Assembly: GCA_023405135.1 (NCBI GenBank)
Contig: JAEXYZ010000103.1
Span: 1-5,660, forward strand
Source: Bacillota bacterium
GTDB lineage: Bacteria; Bacillota; Bacilli; Bacillales_A; Planococcaceae
Length of the DNA: 5,660 nt
Direction of reading: 5' to 3'
The position numbers were made by a program, and so were the translations under genes. Of this stretch, positions 1-5,593 are shown piece by piece; position 1 is the stretch's first letter, and every line of letters starts with the position of its first letter. A model generated the notes under the pieces. The model was given only the letters and a program-made list of their open reading frames with translations. It made no database searches and had not been told where the DNA came from.

Positions 1-44
1 CGAGTAGTTTGTCAAAGGCTCTTTTCACTTTGACAAGCTACTTG
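1..44. repeat. Long near-perfect inverted repeat (hairpin) upstream of the glycosyltransferase operon
   Basis: Bases 1-17 pair with 28-44 around a 10-base loop (18-27). All 17 positions pair, with G-T wobbles at 2/43 and 8/37. No T-run follows the right arm, so it is not a standard rho-independent terminator, although an upstream gene could still end here. The loop side starts GGCTCTTTTCA at 17-18, which resembles the GGCTCTT-type terminal repeats of ISL3-family elements. That resemblance is from memory and weak. The rest of the stretch to 165 holds no gene I can defend. TTGACG (112-117) and TATAAA (141-146) look like promoter hexamers but lie 23 bases apart, too far for a normal sigma-A promoter. 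Confidence 0.6.
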
Positions 45-165
45 GGATGTGGAACACTCCATGAATGGTTGTTGCGCAGAACAAAAACTTAATTTTTTTG
101 TGTCCAAAATCTTGACGTAGATCCAATATTAATAGAAAAATATAAACTTATGGGGTTGGAAATTT

Positions 166-1416
166 TTGGGTAAAATTATAATTATAAATCATTATGGAAT
201 AACACCAGATCTCCCTGGGGCCACAAAACATTATGATATGGCAAAATATGTATCTAAAAAAGAGAGACATAAAGTTGAATTCTGGATGTGTGGATATAAT
301 CATCATACAGGGAAAAATCATTACAAGCTAAAAGGATTAAGGCTGCAAGCTAGTGATGAAGAATCGAATCTGAAGATAGTTAGATTAAAGAGTTCACCTT
401 ATCGAAAAAGTGCTATTCTTAGACAGTTAAATATTACCTTATTCGACTTATTAACTGCTTTGAAAGTTTTATTTTCAAAAAATGTTGAAGCAATAATTCT
501 AAGTGTTCCTCCTGTTTCAATATTTAATGTTCTGGCTATTAAATTTAGAAAAATAAAACTAGTGACCGATGTAGAAGATTTATGGCCACTTTTTTTAGTT
601 GAAATGGGATTGAATAATCAGTTTGCAATAAATTATATGGAGACATGTTCAAATTATACCTATAAAGTTTCTGATGGGATTGCCGCAGTATCTGATGGAA
701 TGGTTAATTTCGTAAAAGATAAAGTAGATTCTAAAAATAAAGAAATTTGGTTATCCCCTCTTGGTGTTAATACAAAAAATTACTTTAATAAGGTAAAAAA
801 TAAAAGTTTGATAGAAGGAAAACCATGGGAAAATGATTTTATTATCATGTATGTTGGGGCACATGGTAGGGCAAACGATTTGTCCTCTGTCTTACAAACA
901 ATTCAAGAATTTAATAAATTTCAAATTAATACTAATGATGGAAGGGAAATTTCATTTGTTTTCATTGGGGATGGTGATCAGAAGCAGAACCTGATAGAGC
1001 TTAGTAAAAATCTTGGGTTGGGGAACGTTTATTTTGAAAATGCTATACCAAGTAATTTAGTCCCTGATTATTTAATACATGCGGATGTTTGTTTAACAAA
1101 TTTAAAAAAGATTGATAGCTTTAAGTTGGTTAGACCTAACAAAATATTCCAATATATGGCACTTAGTAAACCAATTGTTTCTGGAATATGGGGGGAATCT
1201 AAAACAATTATTGAAAAAGCGAATTCAGGAGTGTATGTAGATTTTACAAATTACGTGGAAGCAGCACGTAGAATAATGCAGTTAATAAATAATAAAGAGA
1301 AGTTATTTCAATATGGGGCAAATGGAAAAAAATATATAGAAAAGTACGGAAATAGGGATATTATTTTTGAAACTCTATATACTAAATTAATAAAAATAAT
1401 AAAAAGAGAAAAGTAG
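166..1416 (+). CDS. Glycosyltransferase family 4 protein (WbuB-like), polysaccharide biosynthesis
   Basis: Probable retaining GT-B glycosyltransferase that adds one sugar to a lipid-linked polysaccharide repeat unit at the inner face of the membrane. Donor and acceptor cannot be read from sequence. Of 416 residues, the N-terminal acceptor domain (1-200) opens with a beta strand and NHYGITPDLPGA (8-19), then VPPVS (114-118) and DVEDLWP (135-141), typical of the WbuB-like subgroup. The C-terminal nucleotide-sugar domain starts near 225 (IIMYVGAHG) and has FIGDG (266-270) and RPNKIFQYMALSKPIV (323-338). Gln329 stands where many GT4 enzymes have Glu or Asp. Length fits the family. The start is TTG; in-frame stop TAG at 133-135 leaves no ATG upstream. 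The ribosome site is weak (GGGG at 152-155). The next gene begins 12 bases after the stop, so they are surely cotranscribed. Confidence 0.85.
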   Translation: MGKIIIINHYGITPDLPGATKHYDMAKYVSKKERHKVEFWMCGYNHHTGKNHYKLKGLRLQASDEESNLKIVRLKSSPYRKSAILRQLNITLFDLLTALKVLFSKNVEAIILSVPPVSIFNVLAIKFRKIKLVTDVEDLWPLFLVEMGLNNQFAINYMETCSNYTYKVSDGIAAVSDGMVNFVKDKVDSKNKEIWLSPLGVNTKNYFNKVKNKSLIEGKPWENDFIIMYVGAHGRANDLSSVLQTIQEFNKFQINTNDGREISFVFIGDGDQKQNLIELSKNLGLGNVYFENAIPSNLVPDYLIHADVCLTNLKKIDSFKLVRPNKIFQYMALSKPIVSGIWGESKTIIEKANSGVYVDFTNYVEAARRIMQLINNKEKLFQYGANGKKYIEKYGNRDIIFETLYTKLIKIIKREK

Positions 1417-1428
1417 AGGTAATATTTA

Positions 1429-2505
1429 ATGATAGGTATTATTTTCATATCAGATATAAAGTATTGTCCCTATTTAACAAGATATACAGAAATACTAGAT
1501 AAAGAACAAATAAAATATGAAGTTCTATTTTGGAATAGATCAGAAAATTCAATCATTCATCCAGAAAATTATCTTTCATTTAATTTTAATTCAAACCTTA
1601 ATAAACATCCTTTTTTAAAACTAGTTGACTTTTTAAAATTTAAGAATTGGCTAAGTAAAAAATTAAAAAATAAAAAATATGAAAAACTAATTATTCTCTC
1701 GACTTTATCAGGTATTATAATTTCGAAAATCCTAAAAGATAATTTTAAAGGGAAATATATTTTTGATATAAGAGATTATAGTTATGAGAATATTGGATTA
1801 TTTTATTTAATTGAAGAAACTTTAATAAGGAACTCGGCATTTACTTGTATATCTTCTGATGGATTTAAAACATTCTTACCAAAAGAATACTCCTATTTAT
1901 CTGTACATAATTTTAATCAGAGCGAAATTATTTATAAAAGGAAATTTAACAAAAAGGTATATGGAGAACCTCTCAATCTTGTATTTATAGGTGGGGTAAG
2001 GTATTTTAATCATCAAAGCCAAATAATATCAAAACTAAAAAACGATAAGCGTTTTAATTTAACTTATCATGGATCAGGAGTGGAATTAGATAAATTTATT
2101 TCATATTGTAAGAGTGAAAAAATTAATAATGTAACTTTTACCGGAGAATATAACAATATAGACAAGTATAAACTACTGGCAAATGCAGATATATTAAATA
2201 ATTCTTATCAAACTGAAAAAGTGATGGAAGTTAAGTATGCGATATCGAATAAATTTTATGACGGTCTGATTTATGGAATACCTCAACTTGTTGAATCAGA
2301 AACCTATAAGCAAAAAATTGTTGAAGAAAATTACCTAGGTATAGGTTTAGATGTAAATGATATAGACTTTAGTAACAAACTCTATAATTTTTATTTTAGT
2401 TTAGATGAGGAACGATTTAACTATAGTTGTGATAAGTATTTGGAGAAAATTATCGAGGAAGATAAATTATATATAAGTAAAATAAGATCTTTCATTAATA
2501 CTTAA
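1429..2505 (+). CDS. Divergent GT-B fold glycosyltransferase, polysaccharide biosynthesis
   Basis: Likely a second cytoplasmic sugar transferase of the pathway; specificity unknown. The 358-residue protein matches no family member I can name, but its layout is GT-B. The N-terminal domain contains a strand followed by FDIRDYS (112-118), comparable to the D-x-R-D motif of GT4 enzymes. The C-terminal domain begins with LNLVFIGGVRYFNHQ (182-196), continues with FTGEY (237-241), and has SNKFYDGLIYGIPQLV (273-288), the counterpart of the PNKxxEYMAxGKPVV loop. No membrane segment or signal peptide is evident. The ATG is supported by AGAGG at 1415-1419, overlapping the previous stop codon. The gene is much more AT-rich than its neighbours (9 G/C in bases 1621-1680), typical of strain-specific polysaccharide genes acquired by transfer. 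A non-enzymatic GT-B homologue cannot be excluded. Confidence 0.72.
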   Translation: MIGIIFISDIKYCPYLTRYTEILDKEQIKYEVLFWNRSENSIIHPENYLSFNFNSNLNKHPFLKLVDFLKFKNWLSKKLKNKKYEKLIILSTLSGIIISKILKDNFKGKYIFDIRDYSYENIGLFYLIEETLIRNSAFTCISSDGFKTFLPKEYSYLSVHNFNQSEIIYKRKFNKKVYGEPLNLVFIGGVRYFNHQSQIISKLKNDKRFNLTYHGSGVELDKFISYCKSEKINNVTFTGEYNNIDKYKLLANADILNNSYQTEKVMEVKYAISNKFYDGLIYGIPQLVESETYKQKIVEENYLGIGLDVNDIDFSNKLYNFYFSLDEERFNYSCDKYLEKIIEEDKLYISKIRSFINT

Positions 2506-2528
2506 TTACTTAATTTGGAGTTGTTGTA

Positions 2529-3122
2529 ATGAAACGACTTTTTGATATCTTTTGTGCTTTAACAACATTAATTTTATTATCTGGAATAATAGGGATTACA
2601 GCTTTATTAGTTTCCAAGAAATTAGGTTCCCCAGTAATTTTTAAGCAACCACGTCCAGGCTTAAACGGAAAAATATTTTATGTTTATAAATTCCGTACAA
2701 TGACCGACGAACGAGATGAAAACGGCGAGCTATTACCAGATTCAATACGTTTAACAAAGTTTGGAATGTTATTACGGAAACTTAGTTTAGATGAACTTCC
2801 ACAACTTTGGAACGTTTTAAAAGGAGATATGAGTTTTGTTGGGCCGCGTCCTTTATTAGTCGAATACTTACCTTTATATAATGAGAGGCAAGCTAGGAGA
2901 CATGAAGTTCGACCAGGTATAACTGGCTGGGCACAAGTAAATGGACGCAATGCTATTTCATGGGAACAAAAATTTGAGTACGACGTATGGTATGTTGAAA
3001 ATCAGTCATTATGGCTTGACTTGAAAATACTATTTTTAACAATAAAAAAAGTTTTTAAATCTGAAGGTATCAGTCAAGAAGGTCAAGCGACAATGGAAAA
3101 ATTTAAAGGTAGTGAAAACTAA
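2529..3122 (+). CDS. epsL: EpsL/PglC-type undecaprenyl-phosphate phosphoglycosyl transferase
   Basis: Monotopic membrane enzyme that transfers a sugar 1-phosphate from UDP-sugar to undecaprenyl phosphate, the first step of repeat-unit assembly. By family and context the sugar is probably N,N'-diacetylbacillosamine. The 197-aa length matches the small PglC/EpsL class (bacterial sugar transferase domain only). One N-terminal hydrophobic helix (about 8-28) would be the re-entrant anchor. KFRTM (54-58), the catalytic Asp-Glu pair D88-E89 in SLDELPQLWNVLKGD, GPRP (105-108) and RPGITGWAQVNGRN (128-141) are all present. At residues 18-19 the helix has Ser-Gly where Campylobacter PglC has Ser-Pro. 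GGAG at 2517-2520 precedes the ATG by 8 bases. The gene lies 23 bases after the glycosyltransferase and its stop overlaps the next start by one base (TAATG). Confidence 0.93.
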   Translation: MKRLFDIFCALTTLILLSGIIGITALLVSKKLGSPVIFKQPRPGLNGKIFYVYKFRTMTDERDENGELLPDSIRLTKFGMLLRKLSLDELPQLWNVLKGDMSFVGPRPLLVEYLPLYNERQARRHEVRPGITGWAQVNGRNAISWEQKFEYDVWYVENQSLWLDLKILFLTIKKVFKSEGISQEGQATMEKFKGSEN

Positions 3123-3763
3123 TGGAGATTATATTAATTGGAGATAGCGGGCATGCCAAAGTAATACGTGATTGTGTGGAATCAAGTGGACATAAAGTTA
3201 TTGCAATGCTTGATGATAAGTACGATAAAGTACATATCTCTTCTAGTATGACACGAGGTCCTATTGAACATGTCTATACATTATTACAAGAGTCTAATAG
3301 AAAAGTATTAATTTCTATTGGGAATAATGAAATCCGTAAAAATATTACTTATAGGCTCAATCTTCTTGATAAAGACTATGCTACAATTATACATAAAAGT
3401 GCGATTATCAGTAACTCTGCAAAGATTGGTATAGGATCTGTCATTATGCCGGGTGCTATTTTAAATGCTGATAGCCAAATTGGAAATCATTGTATTATTA
3501 ATACAAACGCAGTTGTGGAACATGATTGTATTGTTTCTGATTTTGTGCATATCTCCCCAAATAGTACTTTAACCGGTGGTGTGAAAATTAGTAAAGGTGT
3601 TCATTTGGGGGCTGGAAGTACAGTTATTCCTTTAAAGTCAATAGGGAAATGGACTACTGTTGGTGCTGGATCAGTTGTAATAGATGATTTGCCCCCTAAT
3701 TGTACAGCGGTTGGTATTCCCGCTAAGCCAATTAAATTTCATATATCAATGAAAAAAATTTGA
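3122..3763 (+). CDS. epsM: EpsM/PglD-type UDP-4-amino-sugar N-acetyltransferase (NeuD family)
   Basis: Predicted cytoplasmic acetyltransferase that moves acetyl from acetyl-CoA to the C4 amine of UDP-4-amino-4,6-dideoxy-GlcNAc, giving UDP-N,N'-diacetylbacillosamine. The 213-aa protein has the two-part NeuD/PglD layout. A short Rossmann-like domain (1-85) opens with IGDSGHAKVI (6-15), the nucleotide-sugar loop. A left-handed beta helix of hexapeptide repeats follows (about 92-200). It contains VVEHDC (131-136), whose His134 corresponds to the catalytic histidine of PglD, then HISP (143-146), LGAGS (162-166), VGAGSVV (180-186) and VGIPAKP (197-203) near the acetyl-CoA site. Such enzymes are trimers. 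The ATG overlaps the stop of epsL by one base, implying translational coupling; AAAGG at 3105-3109 may also help. NeuD enzymes act on several sugars, so the substrate is inferred from neighbours. Confidence 0.9.
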   Translation: MEIILIGDSGHAKVIRDCVESSGHKVIAMLDDKYDKVHISSSMTRGPIEHVYTLLQESNRKVLISIGNNEIRKNITYRLNLLDKDYATIIHKSAIISNSAKIGIGSVIMPGAILNADSQIGNHCIINTNAVVEHDCIVSDFVHISPNSTLTGGVKISKGVHLGAGSTVIPLKSIGKWTTVGAGSVVIDDLPPNCTAVGIPAKPIKFHISMKKI

Positions 3764-3770
3764 GAGAAGG
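3764..3770 (+). promoter_or_regulatory. Ribosome binding site that fixes the epsN start
   Basis: AGAGAAGG at 3763-3770, just after the epsM stop, lies 8 bases before ATG 3779 but only 2 bases before the in-frame TTG at 3773. The spacing supports ATG 3779 as the start, giving a 378-aa protein that begins MTERILLSSPHMSG. Confidence 0.75.
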
Positions 3771-3778
3771 CATTGAAA

Positions 3779-4915
3779 ATGACTGAGCGAATTTTATTAT
3801 CTTCTCCACATATGAGTGGACATGAGCAAAAATATATTCAAGAAGCATTTGATACGAATTGGATTGCACCTCTTGGAGCAAATGTAACTGGATTTGAACA
3901 AGAATTAGCATCATATGTAGGAGTGAAAGCTGCATCTGCTACAAGTTCTGGCACAGCTGCAATTCATCTTGCTTTAGACTTGTTGGGTGTTCGAGCGGGG
4001 GACACTGTATTCTGCTCTACCCTTACCTTTATTGCTAGTGCTAACCCAATTGTATATTTAGGTGCGGAACCTGTTTTTATTGATTCAGAAGAGAGCACTT
4101 GGAATATGTCTCCACAAGCACTTGAAGCTGCATTTCAAGAAGCAAGTTTAAATAACTCACTTCCCAAAGCAGTCATTATTGTAAATTTATATGGTCAAAG
4201 TGCCCGTATGGACGAATTGATGGGGATTTGTGAAAAATATGGAGTTCCAATAATTGAAGATGCAGCAGAATCACTAGGTTCTTTATATAAAGGGAAGAAG
4301 AGTGGTACATTTGGCAAGTTCGGTGTTTATTCATTTAATGGTAATAAAATCATTACAACCTCAGGTGGAGGAATGCTTGTTTCTGATGATGAAGAGTTAA
4401 TAGCTCGTTCTCGTTTTTTAGCAACTCAAGCTCGAGACGCTGCGAAACATTATCAACATAGTGTTATAGGGTACAATTATCGTATGAGTAACATCGTAGC
4501 CGGTATTGGTCGAGGACAATTAGAAGTTCTTGATGAACGGGTTTCTCAAAAACGCGCAATTTTTAGCCGTTATGCTGAAGCTTTTTTATCTATTGATGGA
4601 ATAGAAATGATGCCGGAATTAGAAGGGACTTTTTCTAATCGATGGTTATCCACTATGACATTGGATCCCAAGAAAATTTCTATTACACCGTATGAGTTAA
4701 TAGATATATTAGATGCTGCAAATATTGAAGCACGGCCAGTTTGGAAACCATTACATTTACAACCGGTCTATAATGGATGCAAGTTTTATCCACACTCAAC
4801 AGATTACGTTGTGAGTGAACGACTTTTTGCTCGTGGAATATGCCTTCCATCAGATACTAAAATGACAGAAGAAGAGCAACAAAGGGTAATTGATATTATT
4901 ATTAACAATATATAA
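3779..4915 (+). CDS. epsN: EpsN/PglE-type PLP-dependent sugar aminotransferase (DegT/DnrJ/EryC1 family)
   Basis: Predicted cytoplasmic aminotransferase converting UDP-4-keto-6-deoxy-GlcNAc to the 4-amino sugar, with glutamate as usual amino donor and pyridoxal phosphate as cofactor. Numbering is from ATG 3779 (378 aa). The substrate-side N-terminus has LLSSPHMSGHEQ and NWIAPLG (27-33). SSGTAA (56-61) binds the PLP phosphate. EDAAES (160-165), with Asp161, contacts the pyridine nitrogen. SFNGNKIITTSGGG (185-198) carries the Schiff-base Lys190, and YNYRMSN (232-238) and EARPVWKPLH (317-326) complete the active site. It closely resembles B. subtilis EpsN as remembered but ends about ten residues sooner. 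It is the last gene before the terminator, 15 bases after epsM. An in-frame TTG at 3773 is the alternative start. The product's stereochemistry, and hence the exact sugar, is inferred from the PglC/PglD-like neighbours. Confidence 0.93.
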   Translation: MTERILLSSPHMSGHEQKYIQEAFDTNWIAPLGANVTGFEQELASYVGVKAASATSSGTAAIHLALDLLGVRAGDTVFCSTLTFIASANPIVYLGAEPVFIDSEESTWNMSPQALEAAFQEASLNNSLPKAVIIVNLYGQSARMDELMGICEKYGVPIIEDAAESLGSLYKGKKSGTFGKFGVYSFNGNKIITTSGGGMLVSDDEELIARSRFLATQARDAAKHYQHSVIGYNYRMSNIVAGIGRGQLEVLDERVSQKRAIFSRYAEAFLSIDGIEMMPELEGTFSNRWLSTMTLDPKKISITPYELIDILDAANIEARPVWKPLHLQPVYNGCKFYPHSTDYVVSERLFARGICLPSDTKMTEEEQQRVIDIIINNI

Positions 4916-4926
4916 TTATTAAAATT

Positions 4927-4958
4927 AAGGTCAGCTCATAGTGGAGTTGGCTTTTATT
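4927..4958 (+). terminator. Rho-independent terminator of the polysaccharide operon
   Basis: Starting 14 bases after epsN, GTCAGCTC (4930-4937) pairs with GAGTTGGC (4944-4951) across a 6-base loop, with two G-U wobbles. AAG (4927-4929) can pair with the first T residues to lengthen the stem. CTTTTATTTT follows, giving the U-tract. There is no further polysaccharide gene (no epsO-like pyruvyl transferase) before the insertion sequence, so epsN appears to be the end of this transcript. Confidence 0.8.
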
Positions 4959-4983
4959 TTATATAGAAAAAATTTATAAAAAA

Positions 4984-5020
4984 GTAAGCGACAAATAATG
5001 CCCACCGTAAGCCCGTAATC
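4984..5020. repeat. IS66 left end with repeated GTAA motifs
   Basis: GTAAGCG at 4984-4990, GTAAGCC at 5007-5013 and GTAATC at 5015-5020 repeat one core motif near the terminus. The outer copy would be the terminal inverted repeat, and the inner copies may be extra transposase contact points. The right-end partner is outside the window, so the exact boundary is an inference from family resemblance. Confidence 0.6.
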
Positions 5021-5041
5021 AAATAACGCATATAAACAAAC

Positions 5042-5085
5042 AGGCACCTCCGGTACGATAGACATATCAATTCAAGGAGGTGTTT
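5042..5085 (+). promoter_or_regulatory. Hairpin that can sequester the ribosome binding site of the first IS66 gene
   Basis: CACCTCC (5045-5051) is exactly complementary to GGAGGTG (5076-5082), which contains the very strong Shine-Dalgarno of the ORF at 5090. Flanking wobbles (5043/5084, 5044/5083) and A5042-T5085 extend the stem to ten pairs around a 24-base loop. A transcript entering from outside the element would fold this arm and hide the ribosome site. A transcript starting inside the loop would lack the first arm. TACGAT (5054-5059) could serve as a -10 box placing the start near 5066, but no good -35 is seen. This arrangement is known from other insertion sequences (IS10, IS50); here it is an inference. 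Confidence 0.5.
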
Positions 5086-5089
5086 CTTT

Positions 5090-5284
5090 ATGCTAGAGAA
5101 TAAACTTAAGATTGTTCCCGTGACACTAGATCCTATCACTGACGAACCTTCTTCTATCAATTCACCTCAAATTCTCCCTGGCCCGTGCTGTATTATTAAA
5201 ACAGCAAGTGCTGAAATTTCCTTCTTCACTGGCGTAGATGAGCACATCATCCATACAATCATGAAGGAGCTGAACAAACAATGA
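5090..5284 (+). CDS. tnpA: Short IS66 TnpA-like accessory protein
   Basis: A 64-codon ORF in the position of tnpA, the small first gene of IS66 elements. AAGGAGGTG (5074-5082) stands 7 bases before the ATG, so translation is well supported. Its stop overlaps the tnpB start (ATGA at 5281-5284), the coupling usual in this family. The C-terminal part, IIKTASAEISFFTGVDEH followed by a short helix, resembles the tail of longer TnpA proteins, which are commonly about 100-135 residues with an N-terminal helix-turn-helix. No such DNA-binding segment exists here, and the 106-base leader is too short to hide one. It may be a naturally short subgroup or an N-terminally reduced copy. No transmembrane segment is seen. 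The function in transposition is inferred. Confidence 0.65.
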   Translation: MLENKLKIVPVTLDPITDEPSSINSPQILPGPCCIIKTASAEISFFTGVDEHIIHTIMKELNKQ

Positions 5285-5559
5285 AGCATGATTTTACGAG
5301 CGTGAAAAACATCTATATCATTTGTGGTAAGACCGATATGCGGAAAGGCATTGACGGTCTAGCAACACTCATTCAAGATTCATTTGAATTGGATCCTTAT
5401 GGTGATTCCATCTTTTTATTTTCGGGATGGAGCAAGGACCGCTATAAATGTTTATATTTTGATGGCGATGGCTTCGCCATACTTTATAAGCGATTAGATA
5501 ATGGCAAACTACAATGGCCAAAAGATGAAAGTGAAGTTGTAAACGTCAACCCCAAATGA
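5281..5559 (+). pseudogene. tnpB: IS66 tnpB, 3' end lost to a second insertion
   Basis: TnpB is the IS66 Orf2 accessory protein needed with TnpC for efficient transposition; its biochemical role is poorly known. The reading frame starts at ATG 5281, overlapping the upstream stop, with AAGGAG at 5264-5269. Family hallmarks are intact: IYIICGKTDMRKGIDGLATL (11-30), SKDRYKCLYFDGDGF (51-65) and LYKRLDNGKLQWP (68-80). Only 92 codons remain where the family usually has about 115-120, and the sequence stops just after the ESEVVNVNPK segment, where a conserved tail should continue. The stop codon TGA (5557-5559) appears to be the first three bases of the inserted IS21-type element. The absent tail and the loss of a contiguous tnpC make this IS66 copy very probably inactive. 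Confidence 0.85.
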
Positions 5560-5591
5560 ACATTTTTTGCTCATTTACGATGAACACTTTT
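5557..5591. repeat. Direct terminal repeats of the IS21-type end
   Basis: TGAACATTTTT (5557-5567) and TGAACACTTTT (5581-5591) agree at 10 of 11 positions with a 24-base period. IS21-family ends are known to carry multiple short terminal repeats bound by the IstA transposase, which is the likely role here. Confidence 0.6.
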
Positions 5592-5593
5592 GA

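Larger units (their letters stand above)
4984..5556 (+). mobile_element. IS66-family insertion sequence, left part only
   Basis: The stretch begins with GTAAGCG, the kind of terminus seen in IS66 elements. It then carries a roughly 100-base leader, a 64-codon TnpA-like ORF and an overlapping tnpB, the standard IS66 order. Base composition rises compared with the AT-rich operon (23 G/C in bases 5101-5160). The element stops inside tnpB at 5556, where a second element begins, so the tnpC DDE transposase and the right end are not in the window. IS66 elements usually make 8-bp target duplications; the candidate left copy is 4976-4983, which is A/T only and cannot be verified here. Confidence 0.8.

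Noticed and set aside
3..92. Open plus-strand frame of 29 codons ending in TAA at 90-92, possibly the tail of an upstream gene
   Set aside because: The translation resembles no protein I know, and most of it is the hairpin stem; a random open stretch is as likely. The left flank would decide.
112..146. TTGACG and TATAAA as a promoter for the first glycosyltransferase gene
   Set aside because: The hexamers are 23 bases apart, well beyond the usual 16-18, and no alternative pairing is convincing.
2684..2950. Minus-strand open frame of 88 codons inside epsL
   Set aside because: It lies wholly within a strongly conserved gene on the other strand, has no recognisable motifs and is best explained as an antisense shadow.
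3773..3781. TTG 3773 as the epsN start
   Set aside because: Only 2 bases separate it from the ribosome binding site; ATG 3779 has normal spacing.
3732..3935. Minus-strand open frame of 67 codons across the epsM-epsN junction
   Set aside because: Antisense to two well-supported genes, with low-complexity Leu/Gln/Ser-rich translation and no family resemblance.
4954..5160. Minus-strand open frame of 68 codons spanning the IS66 left end
   Set aside because: It crosses from the host terminator into the element boundary and overlaps the better-supported TnpA-like ORF.
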